Assembly (NCBI RefSeq): GCF_025465995.1
Contig: NZ_JANLNY010000030.1
Location: 372,001 to 436,000, forward strand
Length of the DNA: 64,000 nucleotides
Source of the DNA: Pseudomonas sp. 5P_3.1_Bac2
GTDB lineage: Bacteria; Pseudomonadota; Gammaproteobacteria; Pseudomonadales; Pseudomonadaceae
Reading direction: 5' to 3'
In this document: piece after piece, positions 53,361 to 62,319 of the stretch
Position numbering within the stretch: the first letter of the stretch is position 1
Layout: every line of letters begins with the position of its first letter
Translations under genes and position numbers: made by a program
Notes under the pieces: generated by a model
Databases searched by the model: none
Told to the model about the DNA's origin: nothing
Seen by the model: the letters and a program-made list of their open reading frames with translations, nothing else

Positions 53361-53915
53361 TCAGAGACGCTTGGCGCTGGTGATCAGCACCGGCTCCTGC
53401 GGCACATTCTGATGCATGCCACGGTTGCTGGTGGGGACTTGGGCGATCTTGTCGACCACGTCCATGCCACGGGTCACCTTGCCGAATACGGCATAGCCAA
53501 AGTCGCGACCACCGTGGTCGAGGAAGGCATTGTCGTTGTGGTTGATAAAGAACTGACTGGTGGCCGAGTCACGCACTTGGGTGCGGGCCATGGCCAAGGT
53601 GCCACGCACGTTGTGCAGGCCGTTGTCGGCTTCGTTCTTGATCGGCGCGCCGGTCTTTTTCTCTTTCAACTGCGCGTCAAAACCGCCGCCTTGCACCATA
53701 AAGCCGGGGATTACGCGGTGGAATTGGGTGCCGTTATAAAAGCCGCTGTCGACGTACTTGAGGAAGTTGGCGGTGCTGATCGGTGCTTTGTCGGCACTGA
53801 GCTCTACTTCGATATCACCCAGGCTGGTGCTCAGCAGCACCTTAGGGTTTTCTGCGGCCAACAGATTGCCGGCGAACAACACAGCGCAGGTGGTCAGCAG
53901 GAGTTTTTTCAGCAT
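53361..53915 (-). CDS. ppiA: Periplasmic cyclophilin-type peptidyl-prolyl isomerase
   Basis: 184 residues. The signal peptide (1-20, LLTTCAVLFAGNLLA) targets it to the periplasm. The cyclophilin fold is shown by FHRVIPGFMVQGGGF (with the catalytic Arg), RGTLAMARTQVRDSATSQFF and FGYAVFGKVTRGMDVVDKI. It isomerises X-Pro bonds during folding of exported proteins. It lies 32 bases downstream of the alpha/beta-hydrolase gene on the same strand, so it may be the last gene of a LysR-hydrolase-ppiA unit. Confidence 0.94.
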   Translation of the reverse strand: MLKKLLLTTCAVLFAGNLLAAENPKVLLSTSLGDIEVELSADKAPISTANFLKYVDSGFYNGTQFHRVIPGFMVQGGGFDAQLKEKKTGAPIKNEADNGLHNVRGTLAMARTQVRDSATSQFFINHNDNAFLDHGGRDFGYAVFGKVTRGMDVVDKIAQVPTSNRGMHQNVPQEPVLITSAKRL

Positions 53916-53947
53916 GGAGAGTTTTCCTTATGGGTAGTAGCAGAGGC

Positions 53948-54733
53948 CTATTCGACTTCAGCGAGGAAGGCTAACAGGCTACGGTTGAAATGTTCGGGTT
54001 GATCCAGCGGCGTGGCGTGGCGCGAGTCTTCGATGACTAATAAGCGCGCTGTCGGCATCTTTGCCACGTACGCCTGCTTGTCGGCTACCGAGGTGTAATC
54101 GCGCTCGGCAGCGACCACCAGGATCGGACAGGTAATGCGCCCCAAGTGTTCAGTCACGCCCCAGCCAATAATGGCGTCGAGGCTGGCGATATAGGCGCGC
54201 TTATCATTTTGCGGCCAGCGCTCGGCGATTTTTTCGCGAAGCAGGGCTTGCTCAGGTTTGGGGAAGAGGATCTGCCCCAGGCCCTTGGCAATGCTGTCCA
54301 GACTCAGCAGGCGAACCAGGGTCCAGCGCTTGCCCGCTTCGATCCAGTGGCGCAGGGTTTTCAGTTTGACCTCTGGCGCACTGTTGACGATGCACAGGCT
54401 GAGCAGGCGCTGCGGCTGTTCGACGGCGAGCTGCAAGGCAATCATGCCGCCCATGGAAATGCCCACCACATGCGCCTGGGGCAGTTGCAGGTGATCGAGC
54501 AGGGCCAGGCAGTCATCGGCAAAGGTTTTGATGCGGTATTTTTCCCGCGGCTTATCCGAGCGGCCATGGCCGCGCACGTCCAGGCAGATCACCCGGTAAT
54601 GGCTGCTCAGCGCGGGGATTTGGTATTCCCAGTCTGCACTGCTGGAACCCAAGCCGTGGAGCAAGATCAGCGGCGTGCCTTGGCCCCATTCTTGGTAATA
54701 CAGCTGGCAGTTGTCGCGGCTGAAATAGCTCAT
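53948..54733 (-). CDS. Alpha/beta-fold hydrolase
   Basis: 261 residues. Catalytic triad elements: nucleophile Ser in VVGISMGGMIALQLA (G-x-S-x-G), an acid in the ILVVAAERDYTSVADKQ region and His in EDSRHATPLDQPEHFN. The oxyanion-hole HG motif is LILLHGLGSSSADWEYQ. It resembles lactonase/esterase members such as 3-oxoadipate enol-lactonase, but the substrate is not assignable. Its ATG directly follows the TAA stop of the upstream LysR gene (TAAATG), indicating translational coupling. Confidence 0.9.
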   Translation of the reverse strand: MSYFSRDNCQLYYQEWGQGTPLILLHGLGSSSADWEYQIPALSSHYRVICLDVRGHGRSDKPREKYRIKTFADDCLALLDHLQLPQAHVVGISMGGMIALQLAVEQPQRLLSLCIVNSAPEVKLKTLRHWIEAGKRWTLVRLLSLDSIAKGLGQILFPKPEQALLREKIAERWPQNDKRAYIASLDAIIGWGVTEHLGRITCPILVVAAERDYTSVADKQAYVAKMPTARLLVIEDSRHATPLDQPEHFNRSLLAFLAEVE

Positions 54734-55675
54734 TTAGTCGGCCTCGGCTTCGAGGGTGGCCTCGGGAGCTGCGTAGTGAGCGTCTAGTGGCAACTGGTCA
54801 AAGCGCTTAATCAGCTCGATCAGAATCTGTGTGGCGGGGCCCAGGGTTTTATCTTTGCTGGTGTACAGATAAAACAGCGGCTTGCGCAGGCAACCCTGAT
54901 CCAGTGGCAGTGGCTTGAGCAAGCCGTCTTTCAGCTCGCGCTCAATCAGGTGCTTAGGCAACCAAGCGAAGCCCAAGCCATTGCTGATAAAGGTCGCCGA
55001 GGTGGCCAGGCTGCCGACCGTCCAGCGTTGCTCGGCACCGAGCCAGCCGGCATCGCGCGGCTGCTGCCGGCCGGAATCGCGCACCACCACTTGCATCTGG
55101 GTTTGCAGGTCTTCGTGGGTGATGGTGCGTTGCAGGCGATGCAGGGCGTGATCGGGGTGGGCCACGGCGATAAATTCGATGGGGCTTAATTCAGCGCCGA
55201 GAAAGCCAGGGATATTCAGCGCGCTGATAGCCAAGTCGGCGACGCCTTCGTTGAGCACATCTTCCACCCCGGACAGCACTTCCTCGCGCAGGCGCACGCG
55301 GCAGCCGCGGCTTTGCGGCATAAAGGCGGTGAGGGCGCGCACCAGCCGGGCGTTGGGGTAGGCGGCATCGACGACTAAACGCACTTCGGCTTCCCAGCCT
55401 TGCTCCATGTGGTGGGCGAGGTCTTCCAGTTGGCTGGCTTGTTTAACCAAGTGGCGTGAGCGGCGCAGCAGCACGTCGCCAGCATCGGTGAGCACGGCTT
55501 TACGTCCGTCGATGCGCAGAAGTGGCACGCCGAGCTGCTCTTGCATGCGCGCCACGGTATAGCTGATAGAGGATTGAGAACGGTGCAGCAATTCTGCCGC
55601 TTGGGCAAAGCCACCTTGATCAACCACGGCTTGCAGGGTGCGCCATTGATCAAGGGTTACGCGGGGTGCCTTCAT
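54734..55675 (-). CDS. LysR-family transcriptional regulator
   Basis: 313 residues. The N-terminal helix-turn-helix includes LDQWRTLQAVVDQGGFAQAAELLHRSQSSISYTVARMQEQLG (fragments), followed by the LysR substrate-binding domain from about residue 95. Its gene is fused end to end with the hydrolase gene in one transcript, so it may regulate a process in which that hydrolase acts. The effector is unknown. The divergent small secreted-protein gene at 55764 is another possible target. Confidence 0.9.
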   Translation of the reverse strand: MKAPRVTLDQWRTLQAVVDQGGFAQAAELLHRSQSSISYTVARMQEQLGVPLLRIDGRKAVLTDAGDVLLRRSRHLVKQASQLEDLAHHMEQGWEAEVRLVVDAAYPNARLVRALTAFMPQSRGCRVRLREEVLSGVEDVLNEGVADLAISALNIPGFLGAELSPIEFIAVAHPDHALHRLQRTITHEDLQTQMQVVVRDSGRQQPRDAGWLGAEQRWTVGSLATSATFISNGLGFAWLPKHLIERELKDGLLKPLPLDQGCLRKPLFYLYTSKDKTLGPATQILIELIKRFDQLPLDAHYAAPEATLEAEAD

Positions 55676-55763
55676 AGTCGCTTCCTGTTCGCACCCCGCG
55701 TGCAGGGTGCCAATATCTACGCAATCAACCTAAACTGGCCATCCTCTAGCGGAGACGACCCTG

Positions 55764-56078
55764 ATGAAAAAGCTTTGTTGTGCCTTCCTGGCCTGCCTAC
55801 CCCTGACAGCCTTGGCTTATCCAATCGAAGTGGAGAAACAGCTCAACGGCGCTGAGGTGTCGGCTTCGACCCAAGAAATCGACCACAATATGGCTGGCGT
55901 GCAGTTGTACAACTATGGCCAGCGCGATGCCAAGTGTAGTGCGGTGTTCCGCAGCGGGCCTGAGGCACCGCGCACACGCAAGGTGAGCTTGAATGCCGGG
56001 CAGAGCAGCACGCTGACCCTGAAAACCAGCCGCAGCATTATCAAAATGCGTATCGCCCTGACCTGTGAACCTGTCTGA
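55764..56078 (+). CDS. Small secreted protein, unknown function
   Basis: 104 residues. The signal peptide MKKLCCAFLACLPLTALA is clear, with cleavage before YPIEVEKQLNG. The mature part of about 86 residues has two cysteines (AKCSAVF and LTCEPV) that could form one disulfide in the periplasm. It also has a beta-rich pattern (QVYNYGQ-like VQLYNYGQRDAKCSAVFRSG, LTLKTSRSIIKMRIALTCEP). No family recognised. It is divergent from the LysR gene. Confidence 0.75.
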   Translation: MKKLCCAFLACLPLTALAYPIEVEKQLNGAEVSASTQEIDHNMAGVQLYNYGQRDAKCSAVFRSGPEAPRTRKVSLNAGQSSTLTLKTSRSIIKMRIALTCEPV

Positions 56079-56228
56079 TTGGAGAGGTACTATGGCTGAA
56101 GCCTAATTGGCTTTAGGTTACAAATCAATTTAATCGATAGTTTAATGCGAATAAATCGGCTTTTTAATCGATGTATTCGTTTGTAATCTCTGCTCCATCG
56201 AATTCAACTTCTCCGATGGAGCAACATC

Positions 56229-56846
56229 ATGGCAAAAGTTCTGATCATTGAAAGCAGTGCTCGTCAGCAAGGTTCGTCCAGCCGCGAGTTGACTCAAGAG
56301 TTCATCAGCCGCTGGAAGGCTGCGCATCCCAATGATCAGATCACTGTCCGTGACCTGGCTGTGGAGCAAGTACCGCACCTCGACCTGGATCTGCTGACCG
56401 GGTGGATCGCGCCGGCCAGTGAGCACACCGCGCTACAGGCCGAAGCCCTCGCACGCTCCAATCTGCTGACCAACGAATTGCTCGAAGCCGATGTGCTGGT
56501 CATGGCGGCGCCGATGTACAACTTCGCCATCCCGAGCACCCTCAAAGCCTGGCTCGACCATGTGCTGCGTGCCGGCGTGACCTTTAAGTACACCGCTAAT
56601 GGCCCGCAAGGCTTGCTCTCCGGTAAGCGCGCCATTGCCCTGACCAGCCGTGGTGGGGTGTATGCCGGCACGCCGCTGGATCACCAAGAAGGTTACCTGC
56701 GCCAAGCCATGGCCTTTATCGGCATCCATGACGTCAGCTTTGTTCACGCCGAAGGCCTCAACCTCAGCCCAGAGCACAACGCTAAGGGCATGCAGGCGGC
56801 CAAGGCGCAACTGGCGGCGGTGGTACAGCCGACCCAGGCCGCTTAA
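56229..56846 (+). CDS. azoR: FMN-dependent NADH-azoreductase
   Basis: 205 residues, AzoR-like flavodoxin fold. It reduces quinones and azo bonds with NAD(P)H and protects against electrophilic quinones. The FMN-binding start KVLIIESSARQQGSSSREL has the conserved Ser-rich phosphate loop. MAAPMYNFAIPSTLKAWLDH (about 96-115) and ALTSRGGVYAG form the flavin pocket. The ATG at 56229 has GGAG upstream. It is monocistronic, with a terminator about 70 bases downstream. Confidence 0.93.
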   Translation: MAKVLIIESSARQQGSSSRELTQEFISRWKAAHPNDQITVRDLAVEQVPHLDLDLLTGWIAPASEHTALQAEALARSNLLTNELLEADVLVMAAPMYNFAIPSTLKAWLDHVLRAGVTFKYTANGPQGLLSGKRAIALTSRGGVYAGTPLDHQEGYLRQAMAFIGIHDVSFVHAEGLNLSPEHNAKGMQAAKAQLAAVVQPTQAA

Positions 56847-56918
56847 GCCGAGCGCTTAGCTGTCGATTTAGCTGCGAATGTAGTCCCTTCTGCGTCTTAC
56901 CGCTCCTTGGACGCCTCA

Positions 56919-56949
56919 CCCGACCTGCCTTGCGGCGGTCGGGTTTTTT
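56919..56949 (+). terminator. Rho-independent terminator after azoR
   Basis: CCCGACC / GGTCGGG stem (arms 56919-56925 and 56937-56943) extended by inner GCC/GGC pairs, then six T residues. Confidence 0.9.
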
Positions 56950-57083
56950 AATATGCAGCGCTCGGAATTTGCTCGAAGTCGTATTTAAGCTTCGACCTTG
57001 GCGCGAATGCAGGCAAAATGCCGCTGCGCTGAATTATTCCAAGTACACACATGGCGCAGGTGCTAGCGGACTGAGGGGGCGTG

Positions 57084-57983
57084 ATGCATTTATCTGGGCG
57101 TGGGGTCGGGCTGTCGTTGCTCGCCTCCGTACTGTTTGCCGTAGTCCCTGGGTATGTGCAGCAACTCTCGCCGTTGGACGGCCTGCAAGTGTTTGCCCAG
57201 CGCGTCTTGTGGTCGATTCCGGCGGTAATGCTGTTAGTGCTGGTGAGCGGCCAATGGCCGGACTTCAGGCTCGCCTGCGCGCGGTTGCGGCGTGAGCCTT
57301 TATTGCTTGTGGCCTTGCCGCTGGCGGCACTGCTGATGGGCGTGCAGTGGTTTTTATTTCTGTGGGCGCCGCTGGCCGGGCGCATGCTCGATGTGAGCAT
57401 GGGTTACTTCCTCTTGCCGCTGGCGATGGTGGTGGTCGGGCGGCTGTTCTATGGCGAGCGCCTGCGGCCGCTGCAAACCTTGGCGGTGCTGTGCGCCTTG
57501 CTCGGTGTGGGCCATGAGTTGTGGCGAGTGCAGGGCTTGTCGTGGGTGGTACTGGTCACGGTGCTGGGTTACCCACCGTACTTTATGTTGCGCCGCTGGA
57601 TGCGCTTGCACGCCTTGCCGGCGTTTGCCTTTGAGATGCTGTGCATGGCACCGGTGGCGATCTGGGTGACGCTCTGTTGGAGTTCGGTGGATGCCTTCAG
57701 CCTGCGTCCGCAGCTATGGTGGCTGGTGCCGGGGCTGGCGCTGCTGAGCTCCATGGCCTTTGCCGCGATGATGACGGCCAGCCGCTTATTGCCCATGGGC
57801 CTGTTTGGCATCCTCAGTTATGTCGAGCCGGTATTGCTGTTTGTCGTCGCGCTGCTGTTTTTGGGCGAAACCTTTAATGCCGCGCAGTGGCTGACTTATC
57901 TGCCGATTTGGCTGGCCGTGCTGCTGGTCGGATGGGACAGCGCGAGCGTGTTAATCAAGCAGGCCAAGGTCGCTTCTACTTAG
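57084..57983 (+). CDS. rarD: RarD/EamA-family membrane transporter
   Basis: 299 residues from the ATG at 57084; a GTG sits immediately before it. About ten transmembrane helices span the protein, as in the EamA (DMT) superfamily. The RarD-type N-terminus GVGLSLLASVLFAVVPGYVQ, the FAQRVLWSIP motif in loop 1-2 and the C-terminal FGILSYVEPVLLFVVALLFLGE (two fragments) mark the subgroup. Its substrate is not firmly known. The name comes from chloramphenicol-sensitivity work in P. aeruginosa, but resistance is not implied. Confidence 0.9.
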   Translation: MHLSGRGVGLSLLASVLFAVVPGYVQQLSPLDGLQVFAQRVLWSIPAVMLLVLVSGQWPDFRLACARLRREPLLLVALPLAALLMGVQWFLFLWAPLAGRMLDVSMGYFLLPLAMVVVGRLFYGERLRPLQTLAVLCALLGVGHELWRVQGLSWVVLVTVLGYPPYFMLRRWMRLHALPAFAFEMLCMAPVAIWVTLCWSSVDAFSLRPQLWWLVPGLALLSSMAFAAMMTASRLLPMGLFGILSYVEPVLLFVVALLFLGETFNAAQWLTYLPIWLAVLLVGWDSASVLIKQAKVAST

Positions 57984-58142
57984 CTGGGCGGGGTGGTTAG
58001 GTGCTGAACAGCTCGGCAAAAGAGCATCATTAAGTGCCGATGAGCGCTTTTATCCGGGCGAATGTGCAAAGAAACTCGGCTCCAGCGCCGGAAAACGGTA
58101 GGCTATGCGGCTGATTTTTCGCTTTATTGTCGAGGTTACTCC

Positions 58143-59495
58143 GTGTTTTCCCAATTCGCCCTGCATGAACGCCTGCTAAAAGCCGTGGCTGCGCTGAACT
58201 TTGTCGAGCCCACCCCGGTGCAGAGCGCGGCCATTCCGCCGGCGCTGGAGGGAAAAGATCTACGGGTAATCGCCCAGACCGGTAGCGGTAAAACCGCCGC
58301 GTTTGTCTTGCCCATGCTTAACCGTTTGCTCGGTACTGGCGCGTCGCAGCCGCGGGTGAGCGTGCGCGCGCTGATCATGCTGCCGACCCGTGAGCTGGCC
58401 CAGCAGACGCTTAAAGAAGTCGAACGCTTCGCCCAGTTCACCTTCCTCAAGGCTGGCCTGATCACTGGCGGTGAAGACTTTAAAGTGCAGGCCGCGATGC
58501 TGCGCAAAGTCGACATCCTGATCGGCACGCCCGGGCGTTTGATCGAACACGCCAACGCCGGCAACCTGCAGATGGATGAAGTCGAGGTGCTGGTGCTCGA
58601 TGAAGCCGACCGCATGCTCGACATGGGCTTTGCCGAAGACGTGCAGCGCCTGGCTGAGCTGTGCAATCAACAGCGTCAAACCCTGCTGTTTTCCGCCACT
58701 AGTGGCGGCGCAGGCCTGCGCGAAGTCGTGGCCAAGGTGCTGCGCGAGCCTGAGTACCTGCAACTGAACCGGGTCAGCCAGCTCAACGAAGGCACCCGCC
58801 AGCAAATCATTACCGCTGACCATAACCACCATAAAGAGCGTCTGGTGGATTGGCTGCTGGCCAACGAAACCTACGACAAGGCCATCATCTTCACCAACAC
58901 CCGGGTGCAGGCCGACCGCCTGTACGGCAAGTTGGTCGCCAATGGCGTGAAGGTGTTTGTGCTGCACGGTGAGAAGGATCAAAAAGACCGCAAGCTGGCC
59001 ATTGATCGCCTCAAGCAAGGCGCGGTCAAGGTGCTGGTGGCCACTGATGTGGCGGCGCGTGGGTTGGACGTGGATGGCCTGGATCTGGTGATCAACTTCG
59101 ACATGCCGCGTTCCGGTGACGAGTACGTGCACCGCATTGGCCGTACCGGTCGGGCTGGCGCTGAAGGCCTGGCGATCTCGTTGATCTGCCATACCGATTG
59201 GGCGCTGATGTCGAGCATCGAGCGTTACCTCAAGCAGCGTTTTGAGCGACGGAATATCAAAGAACTCAAAGGCATTTACCAAGGCCCGAAAAACCTCAAG
59301 GCCTCGGGCAAGGCTGCTGGGCCGAAGAAGAAAAAGGTCGATCCGAAAACGGGCAAGAAGCTCGCCGCGAAAAAACCAGCGGCCAAGGCGCCGAGCAAGC
59401 GCAACACCATCAATAAGCCAAAGCCGGCGGCCAGCACCTTGGTCAGCCAGGATGGTTTGGCCCCGCTGAAGCGGCGTGCGCCTGCCGCTGAATAA
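58143..59495 (+). CDS. DEAD-box ATP-dependent RNA helicase
   Basis: 450 residues from the GTG at 58143 (GAGG seven bases upstream), giving VFSQFALHERLLKAV. Core motifs in order: Q-motif PTPVQSAAIPPALEG, motif I AQTGSGKTAAF, Ia PTRELAQQ, Ib GTPGRLIEH, II VLDEADRMLDMGF, III FSATSGG (SAT), IV IIFTNTR, V VATDVAARGLD and VI HRIGRTGRAG. All are intact. The C-terminal 75 residues are Lys/Ala/Pro-rich (GPKKKKVDPKTGKKLAAKKP), a basic tail that would bind RNA. It is SrmB/RhlE-like in size. Likely roles are ribosome assembly or mRNA decay. Confidence 0.94.
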   Translation: MFSQFALHERLLKAVAALNFVEPTPVQSAAIPPALEGKDLRVIAQTGSGKTAAFVLPMLNRLLGTGASQPRVSVRALIMLPTRELAQQTLKEVERFAQFTFLKAGLITGGEDFKVQAAMLRKVDILIGTPGRLIEHANAGNLQMDEVEVLVLDEADRMLDMGFAEDVQRLAELCNQQRQTLLFSATSGGAGLREVVAKVLREPEYLQLNRVSQLNEGTRQQIITADHNHHKERLVDWLLANETYDKAIIFTNTRVQADRLYGKLVANGVKVFVLHGEKDQKDRKLAIDRLKQGAVKVLVATDVAARGLDVDGLDLVINFDMPRSGDEYVHRIGRTGRAGAEGLAISLICHTDWALMSSIERYLKQRFERRNIKELKGIYQGPKNLKASGKAAGPKKKKVDPKTGKKLAAKKPAAKAPSKRNTINKPKPAASTLVSQDGLAPLKRRAPAAE

Positions 59496-59510
59496 GGCTT
59501 AGGGCAAAGC

Positions 59511-59550
59511 AAAAACGGCGGCTAGTCCAGTGGATTAGCCGCCGTTTTTT
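59511..59550. terminator. Bidirectional Rho-independent terminator
   Basis: AAAAACGGCGGCTA pairs with TAGCCGCCGTTTTTT around an 11-base loop between the converging helicase and phosphotransferase genes. A- and U-tracts flank both sides. Confidence 0.93.
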
Positions 59551-59561
59551 ATGGGCGTGGT

Positions 59562-61790
59562 TTAGGGCGTGCTGTCGCTTTCGGCATTAGCGTTTTGTGT
59601 GGCCAAGAGTTCATCTTCGCTGGGCAGGGCGGTGCTGCTGACGCTGAAGTCGAGGATCTCGATATCGCCTTCACCTTGACCCAAGAGGTGGAAGGAGAAC
59701 GCCTTGCGCTGCACCGGGTTGTCGAAGCTAAAGCTCAGCTCTACAGGTTGCGCGCTGGTTAGCAGCGGAATTTCCGGGATGCCCAGCGCGACATCGCGAT
59801 CGTATTCCTTGGTTTTCAACTGCAGACGCGCGCCTTGCTCACCTAAGTCGATACCGCGCACCTTGAGGGTCACCGTGGTTTGCGTGGCGGGCTTAAGGCT
59901 CAGGTACTGGGCGCCGATCAGGTTATCGGTCCAGTCGTTGCCCAGTTCGGCACTAAGGCTGATTGGCTGGGCGTTGGCGAACTGATAATGCTCGGCATTG
60001 AGCAGGCCGCTGACGGATTGGTCGAGCAGGGCCGCTTGCTGGCTGACTAGGCGTGCTGGCCGGCCGCTGATGCGCTGCACGTAGCGGGCTTTATCCGCGA
60101 TAAAACCCGGACTGGCGTAACGGCGGCAAATGTCCTGAAAGTCGCACTCGGTGAAGTTGCCCTGACCGTCGTGCAGGCGCAGCAAACCATTGGTGTAGGA
60201 GATGATCTGCCGGCCGCTGCTGTAGTCGCGCAGCAGCGAGCGCCCCGTGAGGTTGGCTGGCACCGGGAAGGCGAAGTAATCCAGCACCGAGGCGGTGAGG
60301 TCGACATGGCCGTAGACGCCATGCTTGAGCTTGGGCAGCTGCTCCTGCTCTGGCGCGAGCAGCAGGTTAAAGCCCCAGGCCGAGGCTAAGCGCACATCTT
60401 CCAGGCCATGGGATTCGTCGCTGGTGACGATGACCAAGGTGTCGTCGAGCACGCCTTGCTGTTTCAGCGCATCGAGGAAGTCGGCGATGGCGTCATCCAG
60501 ATAGCCGATGGCGGCCAGCTTGGCTGTCGGATAACGCTCTAGGTAATTAGCCGGGGCAGAGTAGGGCTGGTGGGTGCCGACGGTGAGCAAGGTGAGCATC
60601 CACGGCTGCTGTTGCTTGCGCAGTTGTTGCACGTAAGTCAGGGCGCCCTCGAAGTAGGCTTTGTCGTCCATGCCCCAGGGAAATTCCAGATAAGGCTTGT
60701 TGCGAAACCAGTCGCGGCCCAGGGTGTGGTCAAAGCCCATGCGCGGCATGATTTGATCTTTGGCCATAAAACGCAGGCCCGCGCCTTGCAAAAAGTGTGT
60801 GCTCAGACCGCGTTCACGCAGTTGGGCGGGTAGGCATTGTTGGCTGCGCTCGGGGTTATTGAGCAGCTCCAGGCCTTTCGGGGTGCCGGTGTCGAGTTTG
60901 CTGTAATCGCCGCAGAGCATGGCGTACAGGCCACGAATAGTCTGGTGGCTGTGCAGCACGTAGTCATAAGTGAGCATGCCGTGCTGCGCCCACTGACTGA
61001 GACGCGGCATGGGGTCGGCCTGGTAGCTGCTGCCAATCGCCTCACGGCTGCCTTGCAAGTAGGCGCCAGTAACGCCCTCTAGGGTGATGATCAGCACATT
61101 GCGCGCGTTGCCTGCTTGGGCCAGTAGCGGCGTGCCGGTTAAATCCAGCTGGCTGAGGGCGCTGATGTCCACGGGCGCGCTAGGGGTGTCGCGCTCGACC
61201 CAATCAACCAGTGTTTGTTGGGCGTTGCTGGTGGCTTCGGCCAGCAACTTGTGCGAGAGGTTGAACTGCAGCCACTGATCCGCACTGCTGGGCTCGAGTT
61301 GTTGCTCTAAGCCGTGCACGGCAAACAGGCTGAGGGGTAACAGCAGCCAGCGCCGCGATAATGGCTTAGGCGCGGTGGTCGTGCGCGGCTGGCGCAAGCG
61401 CAGCAGCCAGTAAACCAGCAAGCTGACCAGCAACATCGCCGCCAAATAGGGATGGCTGAGGCCGTCGCCCTGGGTGGAGTGACTGACAAACTGTGGATCG
61501 AGCAGATATTGCAGATCGCTGGGCTCAGGCATACGCCCCACCGCATTGACCAATTCAATGTTGCTCAGACTAAACAGTGCCCACACCATCAGTACCGGCA
61601 GTGCTAGCCAGCTGCTACGGCGATGCAGCAGCACCAGCAGCAAGCTGCCCAAGGCTAAGTCGGAGAGGTAGCCGTACAGGTGTGACCAGCCCAATGCGTA
61701 ACGCCCAAGCATGGGCACTACCAGCAGCAGTACAGCCAAAGCCAGTAATGCGCCAGAGGGACGTGGCAGCCGGTGGATGAGAGCCTGCAC
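59562..61790 (-). CDS. LTA synthase-like sulfatase-family membrane phosphotransferase
   Basis: 742 residues. Four to five N-terminal transmembrane helices (about 13-170) precede an alkaline-phosphatase-superfamily domain facing the periplasm (about 230-560). The metal and active-site elements are NVLIITLEGVTGAYL (metal Glu), HSHQTIRGLYAMLCGDY (nucleophile Thr), and VIVTSDESHGLEDVR with HGVYGHVDLTASVLDYF (metal Asp/His). It lacks the substrate proof to call it an LTA synthase; in Gram-negatives, relatives make glycerophosphate-modified glucans (OpgB-like) or are uncharacterised. A C-terminal beta domain of about 120 residues (LNAEHYQF to the end) is not one I can name. Confidence 0.88.
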   Translation of the reverse strand: MQALIHRLPRPSGALLALAVLLLVVPMLGRYALGWSHLYGYLSDLALGSLLLVLLHRRSSWLALPVLMVWALFSLSNIELVNAVGRMPEPSDLQYLLDPQFVSHSTQGDGLSHPYLAAMLLVSLLVYWLLRLRQPRTTTAPKPLSRRWLLLPLSLFAVHGLEQQLEPSSADQWLQFNLSHKLLAEATSNAQQTLVDWVERDTPSAPVDISALSQLDLTGTPLLAQAGNARNVLIITLEGVTGAYLQGSREAIGSSYQADPMPRLSQWAQHGMLTYDYVLHSHQTIRGLYAMLCGDYSKLDTGTPKGLELLNNPERSQQCLPAQLRERGLSTHFLQGAGLRFMAKDQIMPRMGFDHTLGRDWFRNKPYLEFPWGMDDKAYFEGALTYVQQLRKQQQPWMLTLLTVGTHQPYSAPANYLERYPTAKLAAIGYLDDAIADFLDALKQQGVLDDTLVIVTSDESHGLEDVRLASAWGFNLLLAPEQEQLPKLKHGVYGHVDLTASVLDYFAFPVPANLTGRSLLRDYSSGRQIISYTNGLLRLHDGQGNFTECDFQDICRRYASPGFIADKARYVQRISGRPARLVSQQAALLDQSVSGLLNAEHYQFANAQPISLSAELGNDWTDNLIGAQYLSLKPATQTTVTLKVRGIDLGEQGARLQLKTKEYDRDVALGIPEIPLLTSAQPVELSFSFDNPVQRKAFSFHLLGQGEGDIEILDFSVSSTALPSEDELLATQNANAESDSTP

Positions 61791-62130
61791 GAATACTCCT
61801 AAGAGAATTGGTCGGAAAATTTCGCTTGCCCGCTGCTGGCGAGTGCACGGTCGAAGAGCCGCAGGGCTCAGTAGCCAGTCAAGTACGCGGGATTAACCAA
61901 GCGCAGTTATAACAGTGGCAATATGATCGTCACGATTTTGAAACATGACTGTGCGCAGCGCTAGGGGTAATCAGCGAAAGTGACGAAAGAATGACGCCGG
62001 AAATAATTGGCTAATTCGATTTATTAGCCAGGGGAACAGCGCAGAGATAATCAGTTACGCGGGGGCTAGAGCGCTGGGGAGTGGCCAGCGTTTTGTCAGT
62101 AAGAGCAAAACGCCGCATGGCCAGCCCATA
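61791..62130. other. Intergenic region with a long hairpin
   Basis: These 340 bases lie between the phosphotransferase start and the end of the 62-residue gene; no gene is evident. A long imperfect hairpin at 62082-62123 pairs TGGCCA-GCGTTTTG with CAAAACGC-CGCA-TGGCCA. It lies just beyond the small gene's stop and probably ends or stabilises its transcript, although no U-tract follows. Confidence 0.45.
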
Positions 62131-62319
62131 TTATTTTTTGCCGATGCTGATTTGTTTAGTGGCGCCATAAACTTGACCACTAACACCTTTGGCAATTTCT
62201 TGAATCTTACCGCCAGATTTCAGAAAGGCTTCAATTTGCGCATCGATGGAGGCGCTGGTTTCGACAGCAGGAGCCGGTTTGGGTTTGCTGTTGGAGGCTT
62301 TTACACGCATGGCGGCCAT
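62131..62319 (-). CDS. Small basic protein of unknown function
   Basis: 62 residues from the ATG at 62319 (AAGG just upstream); an in-frame ATG three codons later is less well placed. It is rich in Lys, Ala and Ser, with a disordered basic/proline N-terminus (KASNSKPKPAPAVET). A compact C-terminal half follows, IDAQIEAFLKSGGKIQEIAK then GVSGQVYGATKQISIGKK, that may form a helical or HTH-like unit. I recall similar small proteins in other pseudomonads but no function. It stands alone between AT-rich gaps. Confidence 0.65.
   Translation of the reverse strand: MAAMRVKASNSKPKPAPAVETSASIDAQIEAFLKSGGKIQEIAKGVSGQVYGATKQISIGKK

Noticed and set aside
58260..59282. 340-codon open frame antisense to the DEAD-box helicase
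   Set aside because: All helicase motifs are on the plus strand; antisense frame has no motif or start context.
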